Below are positions 10,155 through 19,786 of a DNA stretch of 64,000 nucleotides, one piece after another. Source of the DNA: Pseudomonas extremaustralis (lineage in GTDB: Bacteria > Pseudomonadota > Gammaproteobacteria > Pseudomonadales > Pseudomonadaceae). Within the stretch, counting starts at the first letter, position 1, and each line of letters starts with the position of its first letter. The stretch is from NCBI RefSeq assembly GCF_900102035.1, contig NZ_LT629689.1, positions 6,420,501-6,484,500 on the forward strand, written 5' to 3'. The notes beneath the pieces were generated by a model. That model searched no databases. It was not told where the DNA came from and worked only from the letters and a program-made list of their open reading frames with translations. The translations under genes were made by a program, and so were the position numbers.

Positions 10155-10679
10155 ATGACTTTAATCCTAGGTATCGACCCCGGTTCGCGCATCACCGGTT
10201 TTGGCGTAGTGCAACAGACCCCGCGCGGCTGCATCTACGTCGCCTCGGGTTGTATCCGCACCGGCGCGGGCGAGTTGGCCGAACGCCTGCAGATCGTCTA
10301 CCGTGGCGTGCGTGAAGTGATCCAGACCTACGGTCCGGTGACCATGGGGATCGAAAAGGTATTCATGGCCAAAAACGCCGATTCGGCCCTCAAGCTCGGG
10401 CAGGCTCGCGGCGCCGCCATTGTGGCCGGTGCCGAGGAGGGCATGGAAATCGCCGAATACACCGCGACTCAGGTCAAGCAAGCCGTGGTCGGCACCGGTG
10501 CGGCGAATAAAGAGCAAGTGATGATGATGGTGATGCATATGCTCAAGCTCACCTCGAAACCTCAAATCGATGCCTCCGACGCCCTGGCGATCGCCATTTG
10601 CCATGCGCACACCCGCTCCAGCCTGTTGCCCCACGGGCTGGGTGCGGCACGCAGTCGTGGCGGGCGCCTGCGTCTCTGA
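10155..10679 (+). CDS. ruvC: Crossover junction endodeoxyribonuclease RuvC
   Basis: The 174-residue protein starts [19 protein letters not shown], giving the first catalytic Asp in the RNase-H-like fold. The second acidic site is [10 protein letters not shown], and the C-terminal acidic pair is [16 protein letters not shown]. RuvC resolves Holliday junctions with RuvAB by paired nicks. The ATG at 10155 has a CAGG site. It heads the ruvCAB operon and is separated from ruvA by 67 bases. Confidence 0.96.
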   Translation: MTLILGIDPGSRITGFGVVQQTPRGCIYVASGCIRTGAGELAERLQIVYRGVREVIQTYGPVTMGIEKVFMAKNADSALKLGQARGAAIVAGAEEGMEIAEYTATQVKQAVVGTGAANKEQVMMMVMHMLKLTSKPQIDASDALAIAICHAHTRSSLLPHGLGAARSRGGRLRL

Positions 10680-10746
10680 TAGCATCAGCGCAATCGTTAT
10701 TTCCGGTCAGGCCTCGATCTGACCCCAAGCTTTAAGGATCTGAACC

Positions 10747-11358
10747 GTGATTGGACGCTTGCGCGGCACCCTGGCTGAGAAACAGCCGCCGCACCTGATT
10801 CTGGATGTCAACGGGCTGGGGTATGAGCTGGAAGTGCCCATGACCACCCTGTATCGCCTTCCGTCGGTCGGTGAGCCAATAACCCTGCACACCCACTTGG
10901 TGGTGCGCGAAGATGCGCAACTGCTCTATGGTTTCATCGGCAAGCGCGACCGCGACTTCTTCCGCGAGTTGATTCGCCTCAATGGCGTCGGCCCGAAACT
11001 GGCCCTGGCACTGATGTCGAGCCTCGAAGTGGACGAGTTGGTACGTGCCGTTTCCGCCCAGGACACCTCGGCGTTGACCAAGGTGCCGGGTGTGGGCAAG
11101 AAAACCGCCGAACGCCTGCTCGTGGAACTCAAGGACCGCTTTAAAGCCTGGGAAGTGGCGCCAAGCATGTTCGCCCTGGTGCCAAACCAGCCGGATATGC
11201 CAGCGGGTCAGGTGGCCAGTGCCGAAAGCGATGCGGTCAGTGCGCTGATTTCCCTGGGCTACAAGCCGCAGGAAGCCAGCAAGGCGGTGTCGGCCATCAA
11301 GGACAAGAACCTGAGCAGCGAAGACATGATCCGCCGAGCCCTGAAGGGAATGATTTAA
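10747..11358 (+). CDS. ruvA: Holliday junction branch migration protein RuvA
   Basis: The 203-residue product begins [21 protein letters not shown] (OB-fold domain I). It has two helix-hairpin-helix motifs ([14 protein letters not shown] and [16 protein letters not shown]) and a C-terminal RuvB-binding domain near residues 155-203. It starts with GTG at 10747 behind AAGGAT. RuvA tetramers clamp the junction and load RuvB. The stop is directly followed by the ruvB start codon, indicating translational coupling. Confidence 0.96.
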   Translation: MIGRLRGTLAEKQPPHLILDVNGLGYELEVPMTTLYRLPSVGEPITLHTHLVVREDAQLLYGFIGKRDRDFFRELIRLNGVGPKLALALMSSLEVDELVRAVSAQDTSALTKVPGVGKKTAERLLVELKDRFKAWEVAPSMFALVPNQPDMPAGQVASAESDAVSALISLGYKPQEASKAVSAIKDKNLSSEDMIRRALKGMI

Positions 11359-12417
11359 GTGATTGAAGCTGATCGTCTGATCGCGGCCACCGGCCCTCGG
11401 GACCGCGAAGAAGTCCAGGACCGCGCCATCCGCCCCCTGAGCCTGGCCGAGTACATCGGCCAGCCGACCGTGCGCGAGCAGATGGAGTTGTTTATCCAGG
11501 CCGCGCGTGGGCGCAGCGAGTCCCTGGATCACACCCTGATCTTTGGCCCGCCGGGTCTGGGCAAGACCACCCTGGCGAACATCATTGCCCAGGAGATGGG
11601 CGTGTCGATCAAGTCCACTTCCGGCCCCGTACTGGAGCGTCCGGGTGACCTGGCGGCGTTGCTGACCAATCTTGAGCCGCACGATGTGCTGTTTATCGAC
11701 GAAATCCATCGTCTTTCACCGATCGTCGAGGAAGTACTGTACCCGGCGATGGAAGACTTCCAACTCGACATCATGATCGGCGAAGGCCCGGCGGCCCGCT
11801 CGATCAAACTCGACCTGCCGCCGTTCACCCTGGTCGGCGCGACCACCCGTGCCGGGATGCTCACCAACCCGCTGCGGGACCGTTTCGGCATCGTTCAGCG
11901 TCTGGAGTTCTATAGCACGGCGGACCTGGCGACCATCGTCAGCCGTTCGGCGAGCATTCTCGGTTTGCCGCTGGACCCGGAAGGCGCGTTTGAGATAGCC
12001 CGCCGGGCCCGCGGCACGCCACGCATCGCCAATCGACTGTTGCGTCGCGTGCGCGACTTCGCCGAGGTTCGGGCCAAGGGCCATATCACCAAGGCCGTGG
12101 CCGACCTGGCCTTGAACCTGCTGGATGTGGACGAGCATGGCTTCGATCATCAGGATCGACGACTACTCTTGACCATGATCGAGAAGTTCGACGGGGGCCC
12201 TGTCGGGGTCGACAGTCTGGCGGCGGCCATCAGTGAAGAACGTCATACCATCGAAGATGTGCTGGAGCCGTACCTGATCCAACAGGGCTACATCATGCGC
12301 ACGCCACGGGGCCGGGTGGTGACGCGCCACGCCTATTTGCACTTTGGGCTAAACATTCCGTCACGATTGGGTGAGATGCCTGTGGTAGACGAATTCCTCG
12401 ATGCAGTGGACGATTAA
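11359..12417 (+). CDS. ruvB: Holliday junction branch migration ATPase RuvB
   Basis: The 352-residue AAA+ motor has Walker [12 protein letters not shown] (near residue 60), Walker B LFIDEIHR, sensor 1 GATTRAG and a C-terminal winged helix with TPRGRV. It forms hexamers that drive branch migration with RuvA. Translation starts at a GTG directly after the ruvA stop. Length and motifs are normal. Confidence 0.97.
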   Translation: MIEADRLIAATGPRDREEVQDRAIRPLSLAEYIGQPTVREQMELFIQAARGRSESLDHTLIFGPPGLGKTTLANIIAQEMGVSIKSTSGPVLERPGDLAALLTNLEPHDVLFIDEIHRLSPIVEEVLYPAMEDFQLDIMIGEGPAARSIKLDLPPFTLVGATTRAGMLTNPLRDRFGIVQRLEFYSTADLATIVSRSASILGLPLDPEGAFEIARRARGTPRIANRLLRRVRDFAEVRAKGHITKAVADLALNLLDVDEHGFDHQDRRLLLTMIEKFDGGPVGVDSLAAAISEERHTIEDVLEPYLIQQGYIMRTPRGRVVTRHAYLHFGLNIPSRLGEMPVVDEFLDAVDD

Positions 12418-12556
12418 AAAGGCTACCTGAGCTGATTTATTCAAGGTTTGTGCTGTCCTAGTGGCTGGCGTCGTCATTCAGTCACTGGAAATGTTTCAGA
12501 GAATGAAAAAACAGTTGCCTGAGCGGATTGGCAACCTGAGGAGTAAGCACTAGAGT

Positions 12557-13012
12557 ATGCGCGCGCAAAATGGGGATCAGTCGTTCGCACATCGTTGTCG
12601 CGTTTATTACGAGGACACCGATGCTGGCGGCATCGTGTATTACGTCAATTACCTCAAGTTCATGGAGCGGGCTCGAACCGAGCAGCTACGGGAGCTGGGC
12701 TTTGCCCAATCCGAGCTGGCAGGGGAGGACCTGTTATTCGTTGTGCATTCCAGCGAGGCTCGGTATCACGCGCCGGCGCGATTGGATGACGAGTTACTGG
12801 TCAGCGCGCAAGTAATCGAATTGAACCGTGCCAGCCTGCGTTTCAAGCAGCAGGTCAGGCGGGCAACGGATGCAACGCTGCTCTGTGAGGGGCAGTTCCT
12901 GGTGGCGTGTGTGCGCACCAGCAGTTTGAAACCTCGGGCCATTCCCGAAACTCTACGTGCGGCCTTTGCCGCCGTGAGCGGCGCGGGTAAACAATCAAAG
13001 CAGGAGATTTAG
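12557..13012 (+). CDS. ybgC: Acyl-CoA thioesterase YbgC, Tol-Pal associated
   Basis: The 151-residue hotdog-fold protein carries the 4HBT signature [20 protein letters not shown] with the catalytic Asp. It hydrolyses acyl-CoA or acyl-ACP thioesters near the inner membrane. It opens the tol-pal operon and ends one base before the tolQ GTG. A 139-base gap after ruvB probably holds the operon promoter. Confidence 0.94.
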   Translation: MRAQNGDQSFAHRCRVYYEDTDAGGIVYYVNYLKFMERARTEQLRELGFAQSELAGEDLLFVVHSSEARYHAPARLDDELLVSAQVIELNRASLRFKQQVRRATDATLLCEGQFLVACVRTSSLKPRAIPETLRAAFAAVSGAGKQSKQEI

Positions 13013-13013
13013 C

Positions 13014-13709
13014 GTGGAACCTACCGTCGTCGACCATTCCTCCATGTGGAGCCTGGTCAGCAATGCCAGTGTTGTGGTTCAACTGGTCATGCTGACCCTG
13101 GTAGCCGCATCGGTTACCTCTTGGGTCATGATTTTTCAGCGCAGCAACCTGCTGCGTGCCGGTCGACGTGCCCTGGAGAGCTTTGAAGAGCGCTTCTGGT
13201 CGGGAATCGACCTGTCCAAGCTGTACCGCCAGGCTGGCAGCAACCCGGATCCGGATTCGGGCGTCGAACAGATCTTCCGCGCCGGCTTCAAGGAGTTTTC
13301 CCGCCTGCGCCAGCAACCGGGCGTTGACCCTGAAGCGGTAATGGAAGGTGTGGCCCGTGCCATGCGCGTCGCGATCTCCCGTGAAGAAGAGAAGCTGGAG
13401 CAGAGCCTGCCGTTCCTCGCGACTGTCGGTTCCGTGAGCCCATACATCGGCCTGTTCGGTACCGTGTGGGGGATCATGAACTCTTTCCGCGGCCTGGCCC
13501 AGGCCCAGCAAGCGACCCTCGCCACCGTGGCTCCGGGTATCGCCGAAGCCCTGGTTGCCACCGCGATTGGCCTGTTCGCCGCTATCCCCGCAGTAATCGC
13601 CTACAACCGCTTTGCTGCCACTAGCGAAACGTTGATCGCTCGTTACTACACCTTCGCCGAAGAATTCCAGGCGATCCTGCACCGTAAAGTGCACACCAGC
13701 GAAGAATAA
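13014..13709 (+). CDS. tolQ: Tol-Pal system inner-membrane protein TolQ
   Basis: The 231-residue MotA/ExbB-family protein has three transmembrane helices, near residues 15-36, 138-160 and 172-194. TM2 has LPFLATVGSVSPYIGLFGTVWG and TM3 has GIAEALVATAIGLFAAIPAV, the conserved proton-channel lining. TolQ and TolR form the motor that energises TolA. It starts with GTG at 13014, almost abutting ybgC. Confidence 0.96.
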   Translation: MEPTVVDHSSMWSLVSNASVVVQLVMLTLVAASVTSWVMIFQRSNLLRAGRRALESFEERFWSGIDLSKLYRQAGSNPDPDSGVEQIFRAGFKEFSRLRQQPGVDPEAVMEGVARAMRVAISREEEKLEQSLPFLATVGSVSPYIGLFGTVWGIMNSFRGLAQAQQATLATVAPGIAEALVATAIGLFAAIPAVIAYNRFAATSETLIARYYTFAEEFQAILHRKVHTSEE

Positions 13710-13723
13710 GCAGGTAATTCCCA

Positions 13724-14185
13724 ATGGCTTTAATCGCTCGATCTCGCAAAAAGCGCAAGCCGGTCGCTGAGATGAACGTAGTGCCCTACATCGACGTGAT
13801 GCTGGTGCTGCTGGTGATCTTCATGGTGACCGCGCCGATGCTCAACCAGGGCGTGAAGGTTGATCTGCCCAAGGTTTCCAGTGAAGCCCTGCCGCAAGAC
13901 AACAACACTCAGGTCCTGACCATTTCGATCAAGGCTGACAAGACCTATTACTGGAACCTTGGCAGCGAAGTCGACACTCAGAAGCAGCAAGACAAGGCCC
14001 TGACCTTGCCCGCGATGACCGATGCGGTGACCAAGATCATTCGCTCCGGCAACGAAGGCGGCAAGCACACCCAGGTGTTCATCCGGGGCGACAAGTCTGT
14101 CGACTACGGCTCTGTCATGGGCGCCATGGGCGGGCTGCAGAAGGCCGGCGTCGGTAACGTTGGCTTGATTACCGAGGCGCCCTGA
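13724..14185 (+). CDS. tolR: Tol-Pal system protein TolR
   Basis: The 153-residue ExbD-family protein has a basic N-terminus, one transmembrane helix with the essential aspartate (VVPYIDVMLVLLVIFMV, Asp near residue 23), and a periplasmic domain ending GLQKAGVGNVGLITEAP. It works with TolQ in proton-driven motion. Its stop overlaps the tolA start by one base. Confidence 0.96.
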   Translation: MALIARSRKKRKPVAEMNVVPYIDVMLVLLVIFMVTAPMLNQGVKVDLPKVSSEALPQDNNTQVLTISIKADKTYYWNLGSEVDTQKQQDKALTLPAMTDAVTKIIRSGNEGGKHTQVFIRGDKSVDYGSVMGAMGGLQKAGVGNVGLITEAP

Positions 14186-15258
14186 TGCACCAACAGCGAG
14201 AGCCGTCCGCCTCGGAAAGCTTCTTCTGGCCTAGCGTCTGGGCAATCGCCCTGCACGTCCTGGTATTTGGCCTGCTGTTCGTCAGCTTTGCCATGACCCC
14301 GGACCTGCCGCCAGCCAAGCCGATCGTGCAGGCGACCCTGTATCAGCTGAAATCGAAAAGCCAGGCCACCACCCAGACCAATCAGAAGATTGCGGGTGAG
14401 GCCCAGAAGTCGGCTGCGCGCCAGACTGAAGTCGAGCAGATGGAACAGAAGAAGGTCGAGCAGGAAGCGGTGAAGGCTGCTGCGGAACAAAAGAAAGAAG
14501 AGGCGGCTCAAAAGGCCGAGGAATCGAAAAAGGCTGACGAAGCCAAGAAGGCCGACGAGGCGAAAAAGGCTGATGAAGCCAAGAAAGCCGAGAAAGCTGC
14601 CGAAGCGAAAAAAGCCGAAGAGAAACAATTGGCTGATATAGCCAAGAAGAAAGCCGAAGACGAAGCGAAGAAAGCTGCCGAGGAAGAGGCCAAGAAAAAG
14701 GCCGCTGAAGAGGCCAAGAAAAAGATAGTCGAAGACGCGAAGAAGAAAGCCGCCGAAGACGCCAAGAAAAAAGCTGAAGCAGACGAGGCGAAAAAGAAAA
14801 TCGCCGATGATGCGAAGAAGAAAGCTGCCGCCGATGCCACCAAGAAAAAGGCCCAGGAAGCAGCGCGCAAATCCGCCGAAGAGAAAAAGGCCCAGGCCTT
14901 GGCAGATCTGCTTTCCGACACGCCGCAGCGTCAGCAAGCTTTGGCCGATGAACGGGGTGACGAAGTCGCGGGCAGTTTCGACGACCTGATTCGGGCACGG
15001 GCAGCAGAAGGCTGGACGCGTCCACCTTCGGCACGTAAAGGCATGACAGTAGTGCTGCAGATCGGCATGTTGCCGGACGGTACGGTGACTTCGGTCAGCG
15101 TGGCCAAGTCCAGTGGTGACGGTTCGTTCGACAGTTCGGCGGTTGCCGCGGTCAAGAACATTGGCCGGTTGACCGAGATGCAGGGAATGAAACCAAGCGA
15201 CTTCGCTCCCTATCGTTCATTCAAGATGACATTCACACCTGAGGATCTAGCCTTGTGA
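14185..15258 (+). CDS. tolA: Tol-Pal system protein TolA
   Basis: The 357-residue protein has a single N-terminal membrane helix near residues 12-36, carrying a Ser/His face for TolQR. A long Ala/Lys/Glu helical domain spans about residues 50-240 with repeats such as [15 protein letters not shown]. The globular C-terminal domain III (from about 245) spans the periplasm to Pal and TolB and contains [19 protein letters not shown] and [17 protein letters not shown]. It overlaps tolB by four bases. The low-complexity middle may vary in repeat number between strains. Confidence 0.96.
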   Translation: MHQQREPSASESFFWPSVWAIALHVLVFGLLFVSFAMTPDLPPAKPIVQATLYQLKSKSQATTQTNQKIAGEAQKSAARQTEVEQMEQKKVEQEAVKAAAEQKKEEAAQKAEESKKADEAKKADEAKKADEAKKAEKAAEAKKAEEKQLADIAKKKAEDEAKKAAEEEAKKKAAEEAKKKIVEDAKKKAAEDAKKKAEADEAKKKIADDAKKKAAADATKKKAQEAARKSAEEKKAQALADLLSDTPQRQQALADERGDEVAGSFDDLIRARAAEGWTRPPSARKGMTVVLQIGMLPDGTVTSVSVAKSSGDGSFDSSAVAAVKNIGRLTEMQGMKPSDFAPYRSFKMTFTPEDLAL

Positions 15259-16556
15259 GAAACCTTCTTCGAGGAATGCTTGTCGTTATTTGCTGTATGG
15301 CAGGGATAGCGGCGGCGGATGAAAAGAACATCCTGGTCACCAGCGGTAGCGATCGGGCCACCCCGATCGCGGTCGTACCGTTCGGTTGGCAGGGCGGCAG
15401 TGTTCTGCCGGACGACATGGCCCAGATCGTCAGCGACGACCTGCGCAACTCCGGTTACTACGCGCCGATTCCGAAAGGCAACATGATCAGCCAGCCAACC
15501 CAGGCCAGCGAAGTCATCTTCCGTGACTGGAAAGCCGTTGGCGCCCAGTACCTGATGGTCGGCAACATCGTTCCGGCGGGTGGTCGCCTGCAGATCCAGT
15601 ACACGTTGTTCAACGTGGCCACTGAACAGCAGGTCCTGACCGGCAGCGTTTCGGGCACTGCCGAACAACTGCGGGACATGGCCCACTACATTTCGGACCA
15701 GTCGTTTGAAAAGCTCACCGGTATCAAGGGGGCTTTCTCGACGCGTCTGCTGTATGTAACGGCTGAACGATTCTCCGTAGACAACACGCGTTATACCTTG
15801 CAACGCTCGGACTACGACGGTGCGCGGGCTGTCACTTTGCTGCAATCGCGCGAGCCAATCCTGTCGCCGCGTTTCGCACCGGATGGCAAGCGCATTGCCT
15901 ACGTGTCTTTCGAGCAGAAGCGTCCGCGCATCTTCGTCCAGCACATTGACACGGGGCGTCGTGAGCAGATCACCAACTTCGAAGGCCTCAACGGTGCGCC
16001 GGCCTGGTCTCCGGATGGTTCGCGCCTGGCGTTCGTGTTGTCCAAAGACGGCAACCCGGATATCTATGTGATGAACATGGCTTCGCGCCAGATCTCTCGC
16101 GTAACCAGCGGTCCAGGTATCAATACCGAACCGTTCTGGGGTAAAGATGGTTCGACCATCTATTTCACTTCCGATCGTGGTGGTAAGCCGCAAGTCTATA
16201 AAACAAGTGTTGGCGGCGGGGGCGCGGAACGCGTGACCTTTATCGGTAACTACAATGCCAACCCTAAGCTTTCGGCTGATGAAAAGACGTTGGTGATGAT
16301 TCACCGTCAGGATGGTTTCACTAATTTCCGGGTTGCGGCCCAGGATTTGCAGCGCGGAACCGTAAAAATCCTCACAGATACCAACCTAGATGAGTCAGCC
16401 ACTGTTGCGCCCAACGGCACCATGGTAATCTACGCCACCCGCCAGCAGGGCCGGGGAGTCTTGATGCTCGTGTCCATTAATGGACGCGTAAGGCTCCCGC
16501 TTCCTACCGCACAAGGCGAAGTCAGAGAACCATCCTGGTCCCCTTACCTGAACTGA
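15255..16556 (+). CDS. tolB: Tol-Pal system beta-propeller protein TolB
   Basis: The 433-residue protein begins at GTG 15255 and has a signal peptide cut near GIAAADEKN. The N-terminal domain follows, and from about residue 170 a six-bladed propeller with repeats such as [30 protein letters not shown] and [15 protein letters not shown]. TolB is periplasmic, binds Pal, and its N-terminus contacts TolA. The start overlaps the end of tolA. Confidence 0.96.
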   Translation: MRNLLRGMLVVICCMAGIAAADEKNILVTSGSDRATPIAVVPFGWQGGSVLPDDMAQIVSDDLRNSGYYAPIPKGNMISQPTQASEVIFRDWKAVGAQYLMVGNIVPAGGRLQIQYTLFNVATEQQVLTGSVSGTAEQLRDMAHYISDQSFEKLTGIKGAFSTRLLYVTAERFSVDNTRYTLQRSDYDGARAVTLLQSREPILSPRFAPDGKRIAYVSFEQKRPRIFVQHIDTGRREQITNFEGLNGAPAWSPDGSRLAFVLSKDGNPDIYVMNMASRQISRVTSGPGINTEPFWGKDGSTIYFTSDRGGKPQVYKTSVGGGGAERVTFIGNYNANPKLSADEKTLVMIHRQDGFTNFRVAAQDLQRGTVKILTDTNLDESATVAPNGTMVIYATRQQGRGVLMLVSINGRVRLPLPTAQGEVREPSWSPYLN

Positions 16557-16608
16557 CGCGGCGCTACATGATTTGCTTAACACACTGGGGTTCATTAGGA
16601 GTTTCACG

Positions 16609-17109
16609 ATGGAAATGCTGAAGTTTGGTAAGTTTGCTGCTCTGGCTCTGGCTCTGTCCGTAGCCGTTGGTTGCTCGTCTAAAGGCGGCGACAATGCCGG
16701 TGAAGGCGCAGCTGTTGATCCAAACGCTGGTTACGGCGCTAACTCTGGTGCAGTTGACGGCTCCCTGAGCGAAGAAGCTGCTCTGCGCGCTATCACCACT
16801 TTCTACTTCGAATACGACAGTTCGGATCTGAAACCAGAAGCCATGCGCGCTCTGGACGTTCACGCCAAAGACCTGAAAGCTAACGGCGCTCGCGTTGTAC
16901 TGGAAGGTAACACTGACGAACGTGGTACTCGTGAGTACAACATGGCACTGGGCGAGCGTCGTGCGAAAGCCGTTCAGCGTTACCTGGTACTGCAAGGTGT
17001 TGCTCCAGGCCAACTGGAACTGGTTTCCTACGGTAAAGAGCGTCCAGTCGCTACTGGCCACGACGAGCAGTCCTGGGCTCAAAACCGTCGCGTCGAACTG
17101 CGTAAGTAA
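16609..17109 (+). CDS. pal: Peptidoglycan-associated lipoprotein Pal (OprL)
   Basis: The 166-residue lipoprotein has a lipobox ending SVAVGC (acylated Cys about residue 22). The OmpA-like domain carries [13 protein letters not shown] and the peptidoglycan-binding [20 protein letters not shown], including the Asp and Arg that hold diaminopimelate. It tethers the outer membrane to the wall and binds TolB and TolA. The ATG at 16609 has AGGAG upstream. The codons here are strikingly biased toward preferred ones, consistent with abundant expression. Confidence 0.97.
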   Translation: MEMLKFGKFAALALALSVAVGCSSKGGDNAGEGAAVDPNAGYGANSGAVDGSLSEEAALRAITTFYFEYDSSDLKPEAMRALDVHAKDLKANGARVVLEGNTDERGTREYNMALGERRAKAVQRYLVLQGVAPGQLELVSYGKERPVATGHDEQSWAQNRRVELRK

Positions 17110-17115
17110 TTCGTC

Positions 17116-17952
17116 ATGCGAACGTGCCGTCGTGCTCTAACTGTATTGGCTCTCAGCCTCGCTCCGCTTGCGGTGTGGGCTGCGGTTCCTGTGGTAGATA
17201 GCAACTCAGGCTATAACAATAGCGGGAGCAGTTATCCGCCAGCAGGTTATGGCACGAACGGCGCCTATGCTGGGGGGGCGGCTACGTCCGCGCCCTCGGC
17301 ACAGGGCGAACTGTTCAACCAGCTGCAACGCATGCAGGATCAATTGTCGCAGCAGCAGGGCGCCATTGAAGTTCTGCAGAATCAAGTGAACCAGCTGAAG
17401 CAAGAAGGCCTGGAGCGTTACCAGGATCTTGATCGACGTATAGGAGCCGGCGTTACACCTGCCGCTACTCCTGATAATTCTTCTGCCGGTGGCGCGCCAA
17501 GTGCCGTCGCCGTTGGTGCTGCGGCTGGGGCCGCAGCTGGCAGCCAACCCCCTGCCGCCAGCAGCGAACCGGGTGATCCGGCGAAAGAAAAGCTGTATTA
17601 CGATGCAGCCTTCGACCTGATCAAAGCCAAGGACTTCGATAAAGCCAGTCAGGCATTTACCGCATTCCTGCGCAAATACCCGAATAGCCAGTACGCGGGC
17701 AATGCCCAATACTGGTTGGGCGAGGTTAACCTGGCAAAGGGTGATCTGCAGGGTGCCGGCCAAGCATTTGCCAAGGTCAGCCAGCTGTACCCCAAGCACG
17801 CCAAGGTGCCGGATTCGCTGTACAAACTCGCTGACGTAGAGCGCCGCCTGGGTCATACCGACAAGGTCAAAGGCATTCTGCAGCAGGTGGTGGCCCAATA
17901 TCCTGGGACGTCTGCTGCCCAGTTGGCCCAACGGGATCTGCAACGCTTGTAA
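17116..17952 (+). CDS. cpoB: Cell division coordinator CpoB (YbgF)
   Basis: The 278-residue periplasmic protein has a signal peptide (to about LAVWAA). A short coiled-coil trimerisation region follows (QGELFNQLQRMQDQLSQQQ near residue 60), then a Pro/Ala linker. From about 155 the C-terminal TPR repeats read YYDAAFDLIKAKDFDKASQAF, YWLGEVNLAKGDLQGAGQAF and SLYKLADVERRLGHTDKV. CpoB couples Tol to PBP1B and constriction. It is the last gene of the operon, six bases after pal, and a terminator follows. Confidence 0.94.
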   Translation: MRTCRRALTVLALSLAPLAVWAAVPVVDSNSGYNNSGSSYPPAGYGTNGAYAGGAATSAPSAQGELFNQLQRMQDQLSQQQGAIEVLQNQVNQLKQEGLERYQDLDRRIGAGVTPAATPDNSSAGGAPSAVAVGAAAGAAAGSQPPAASSEPGDPAKEKLYYDAAFDLIKAKDFDKASQAFTAFLRKYPNSQYAGNAQYWLGEVNLAKGDLQGAGQAFAKVSQLYPKHAKVPDSLYKLADVERRLGHTDKVKGILQQVVAQYPGTSAAQLAQRDLQRL

Positions 17953-17973
17953 GCGATGCCTTCCGTCTAGAAG

Positions 17974-17999
17974 AAACCCGCGCTTGCCGCGGGTTTTTT
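17974..17999 (+). terminator. Terminator of the tol-pal operon
   Basis: AAACCCGCG (17974-17982) pairs with CGCGGGTTT (17988-17996) around CTTGC, then a T-run. Confidence 0.85.
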
Positions 18000-18116
18000 C
18001 GTTAGAATCCACGCCCTTTTATGAAACACGCTTCCTGGGGTCTACGCGTTGGCGGGGTCTCTTGAAGTGCCTGACGGAGGCGGACAGCCTGTTTAGCTGT
18101 TACGCCCGTGGCGACT

Positions 18117-18764
18117 ATGCAAGACACATTACGAATTACCGAAGTTTTTTACTCGTTGCAGGGTGAAACGCGAACGGCTGGCCTGCCTACAGTGTTTGTG
18201 CGCTTGACCGGCTGTCCTTTGCGTTGCCAATACTGTGACAGCGCCTACGCCTTCAGTGGCGGCACTGTGCGCTCCCTCGACGACATCCTGGAGCAGGTTG
18301 CCGGTTATCGGCCACGTTACGTCTGTGTGACGGGAGGCGAGCCCCTGGCGCAACCCAATGCCATTCCCTTGCTCAAACAGTTGTGTGATGCCGGCTACGA
18401 GGTCTCCCTGGAAACCAGTGGCGCCCTGGATATCTCGGCGGTGGACCCGCGCGTGAGCCGAGTGGTCGATCTCAAGACTCCGGGCTCCAAGGAAGCGCAC
18501 CGCAATCGCTATGAGAACATTGAGTTGCTGACGGCCAACGATCAGGTCAAGTTCGTCATCTGTTCCCGTGAAGATTACGACTGGGCGAACTCCAAGCTTA
18601 TTCAGTATGGCCTGGACCGTCGCGCGGGCGAGGTGCTGTACTCCCCAAGCCACCATGATCTGAATGCTCGGGACCTGGCCGACTGGGTGGTGGCTGACAA
18701 TCTGCCAGTGCGCCTGCAATTGCAACTGCATAAATATCTTTGGAACGACGAGCCGGGGCGCTGA
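18117..18764 (+). CDS. queE: 7-carboxy-7-deazaguanine synthase QueE
   Basis: The 215-residue radical-SAM enzyme begins [20 protein letters not shown]. It carries the cluster motif CPLRCQYCD near residue 33, then VTGGEPLAQ and LETSGALD. It converts carboxy-tetrahydropterin to CDG in queuosine and 7-deazaguanine biosynthesis. I choose the ATG at 18117 by similarity to the usual N-terminus; an in-frame GTG lies nine bases upstream, and no strong ribosome-binding site is visible for either. One base separates it from queC. Confidence 0.93.
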   Translation: MQDTLRITEVFYSLQGETRTAGLPTVFVRLTGCPLRCQYCDSAYAFSGGTVRSLDDILEQVAGYRPRYVCVTGGEPLAQPNAIPLLKQLCDAGYEVSLETSGALDISAVDPRVSRVVDLKTPGSKEAHRNRYENIELLTANDQVKFVICSREDYDWANSKLIQYGLDRRAGEVLYSPSHHDLNARDLADWVVADNLPVRLQLQLHKYLWNDEPGR

Positions 18765-18765
18765 A

Positions 18766-19455
18766 ATGACTGAACAAACGATCGATCAAAAACGCGCTGT
18801 CATCCTGTTGTCCGGTGGCCTGGACTCCGCCACCGTGGTAGCGATGGCGCAGGCAGAGGGCTACACCTGCTACACCATGAGTTTCGACTACGGCCAGCGC
18901 CATCGCGCCGAGCTGAATGCTGCTGCCCGCGTAGCGCATGACATGGGTGTGGCCGAACACAAGGTGATCGGCCTGAATCTCAACGGGATCGGTGGCTCAG
19001 CCCTCACCGACAGCAGCATCGACGTGCCGGAAACGCCGGGAGAAGGCATTCCGGTGACATACGTACCGGCTCGCAACACTGTGTTTCTGTCCCTGGCCCT
19101 TGGCTGGGCAGAAGTATTGAATGCCCGCGACATCTTTATTGGCGTCAATGCGGTGGATTATTCCGGTTACCCGGACTGCCGCCCAGAGTTCGTGGAGTCG
19201 TTCGAGCGCATGGCTAACCTGGCAACCAAGGCCGGTGTCGAAGGGCATGGTTTCCGTATCCTGGCGCCGCTGCAGAACCTCAGCAAAGCCGATATCGTGA
19301 AGGCCGGCATAGGACTTGGCGTCGATTATTCGCTGACTGTTTCCTGCTATCAGGCAGACAATGACGGCCGTGCTTGTGGGAAATGTGACAGCTGCCGACT
19401 GCGTGCAGAAGGCTTCCAAGCGGCCGGAATTGCGGACCCAACGCGTTATTTCTGA
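18766..19455 (+). CDS. queC: 7-cyano-7-deazaguanine synthase QueC
   Basis: The 229-residue product has the PP-loop [17 protein letters not shown], then [20 protein letters not shown] and the C-terminal zinc site [19 protein letters not shown]. It converts CDG to preQ0 with ATP and ammonia. Its ATG at 18766 follows the queE stop directly, so the two pathway steps are co-translated. Confidence 0.96.
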   Translation: MTEQTIDQKRAVILLSGGLDSATVVAMAQAEGYTCYTMSFDYGQRHRAELNAAARVAHDMGVAEHKVIGLNLNGIGGSALTDSSIDVPETPGEGIPVTYVPARNTVFLSLALGWAEVLNARDIFIGVNAVDYSGYPDCRPEFVESFERMANLATKAGVEGHGFRILAPLQNLSKADIVKAGIGLGVDYSLTVSCYQADNDGRACGKCDSCRLRAEGFQAAGIADPTRYF

Positions 19456-19473
19456 TTTATTTCAAATAAGGTG

Positions 19474-19501
19474 TTGAATAATCCTTAGAAATCAGTATTA
19501 T
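19474..19501 (+). promoter_or_regulatory. Candidate promoter of tRNA-Lys
   Basis: TTGAAT (19474-19479) and TATTAT (19496-19501) are 16 bases apart and 17 bases before the mature tRNA 5' end. A GC-rich stretch follows, as common for stringently controlled RNA genes. Confidence 0.5.
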
Positions 19502-19518
19502 ACGCGCCACCACACAGC

Positions 19519-19594
19519 GGGTCGTTAGCTCAGTTGGTAGAGCAGTTGGCTTTTAACCAATTGGTCGTAGGTTCGAATCCCACACGACCCACCA
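19519..19594 (+). tRNA. tRNA-Lys (anticodon TTT)
   Basis: A 76-base cloverleaf begins GGGTCGTTAGCTCAGTTGG and ends with an encoded CCA. The acceptor arms GGGTCGT/ACGACCC pair fully. The anticodon loop CTTTTAA gives TTT, and GGTTCGAATCC forms the T arm. It reads AAA/AAG lysine codons. Confidence 0.97.
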
Positions 19595-19610
19595 TTTTTG
19601 GCGGTTTAGA

Positions 19611-19654
19611 AAATCCGGAAGGCCCACGCAAGTGAGGATTTCCGGGTTTTTTTT
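19611..19654 (+). terminator. Terminator after tRNA-Lys
   Basis: AAATCCGGAA (19611-19620) pairs with TTTCCGGGTTT around 19639-19649 with one mismatch, followed by an eight-base T-run. Confidence 0.75.
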
Positions 19655-19710
19655 GCCTGCGATTTGGCAGCTTGCCGCGCAATCGAATCCAGACTCGGCG
19701 TTATGTAAAC

Positions 19711-19745
19711 AAACGGCCAGTCTCAGCGGGGCTGAAACTGGCCGT
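19711..19745 (-). terminator. Terminator of the second oprD gene
   Basis: ACGGCCAGTCTCAGC (19713-19727) pairs with GCTGAAACTGGCCGT (19731-19745) with one mismatch. On the minus strand it is followed by TTTGTTTAC. Confidence 0.75.
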
Positions 19746-19786
19746 CAACGTATTGCGGTCTTCAGGTTGGGTCGATGGTTGTCCGA

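Noticed and set aside
14282-15034. 250-codon frame opposite tolA
   Set aside because: Its Ser/Leu/Arg repeats are the antisense of the TolA Ala/Lys coiled coil.
17997-18110. PreQ1 riboswitch before queE
   Set aside because: No preQ1-I-type pseudoknot sequence could be recognised in the leader.
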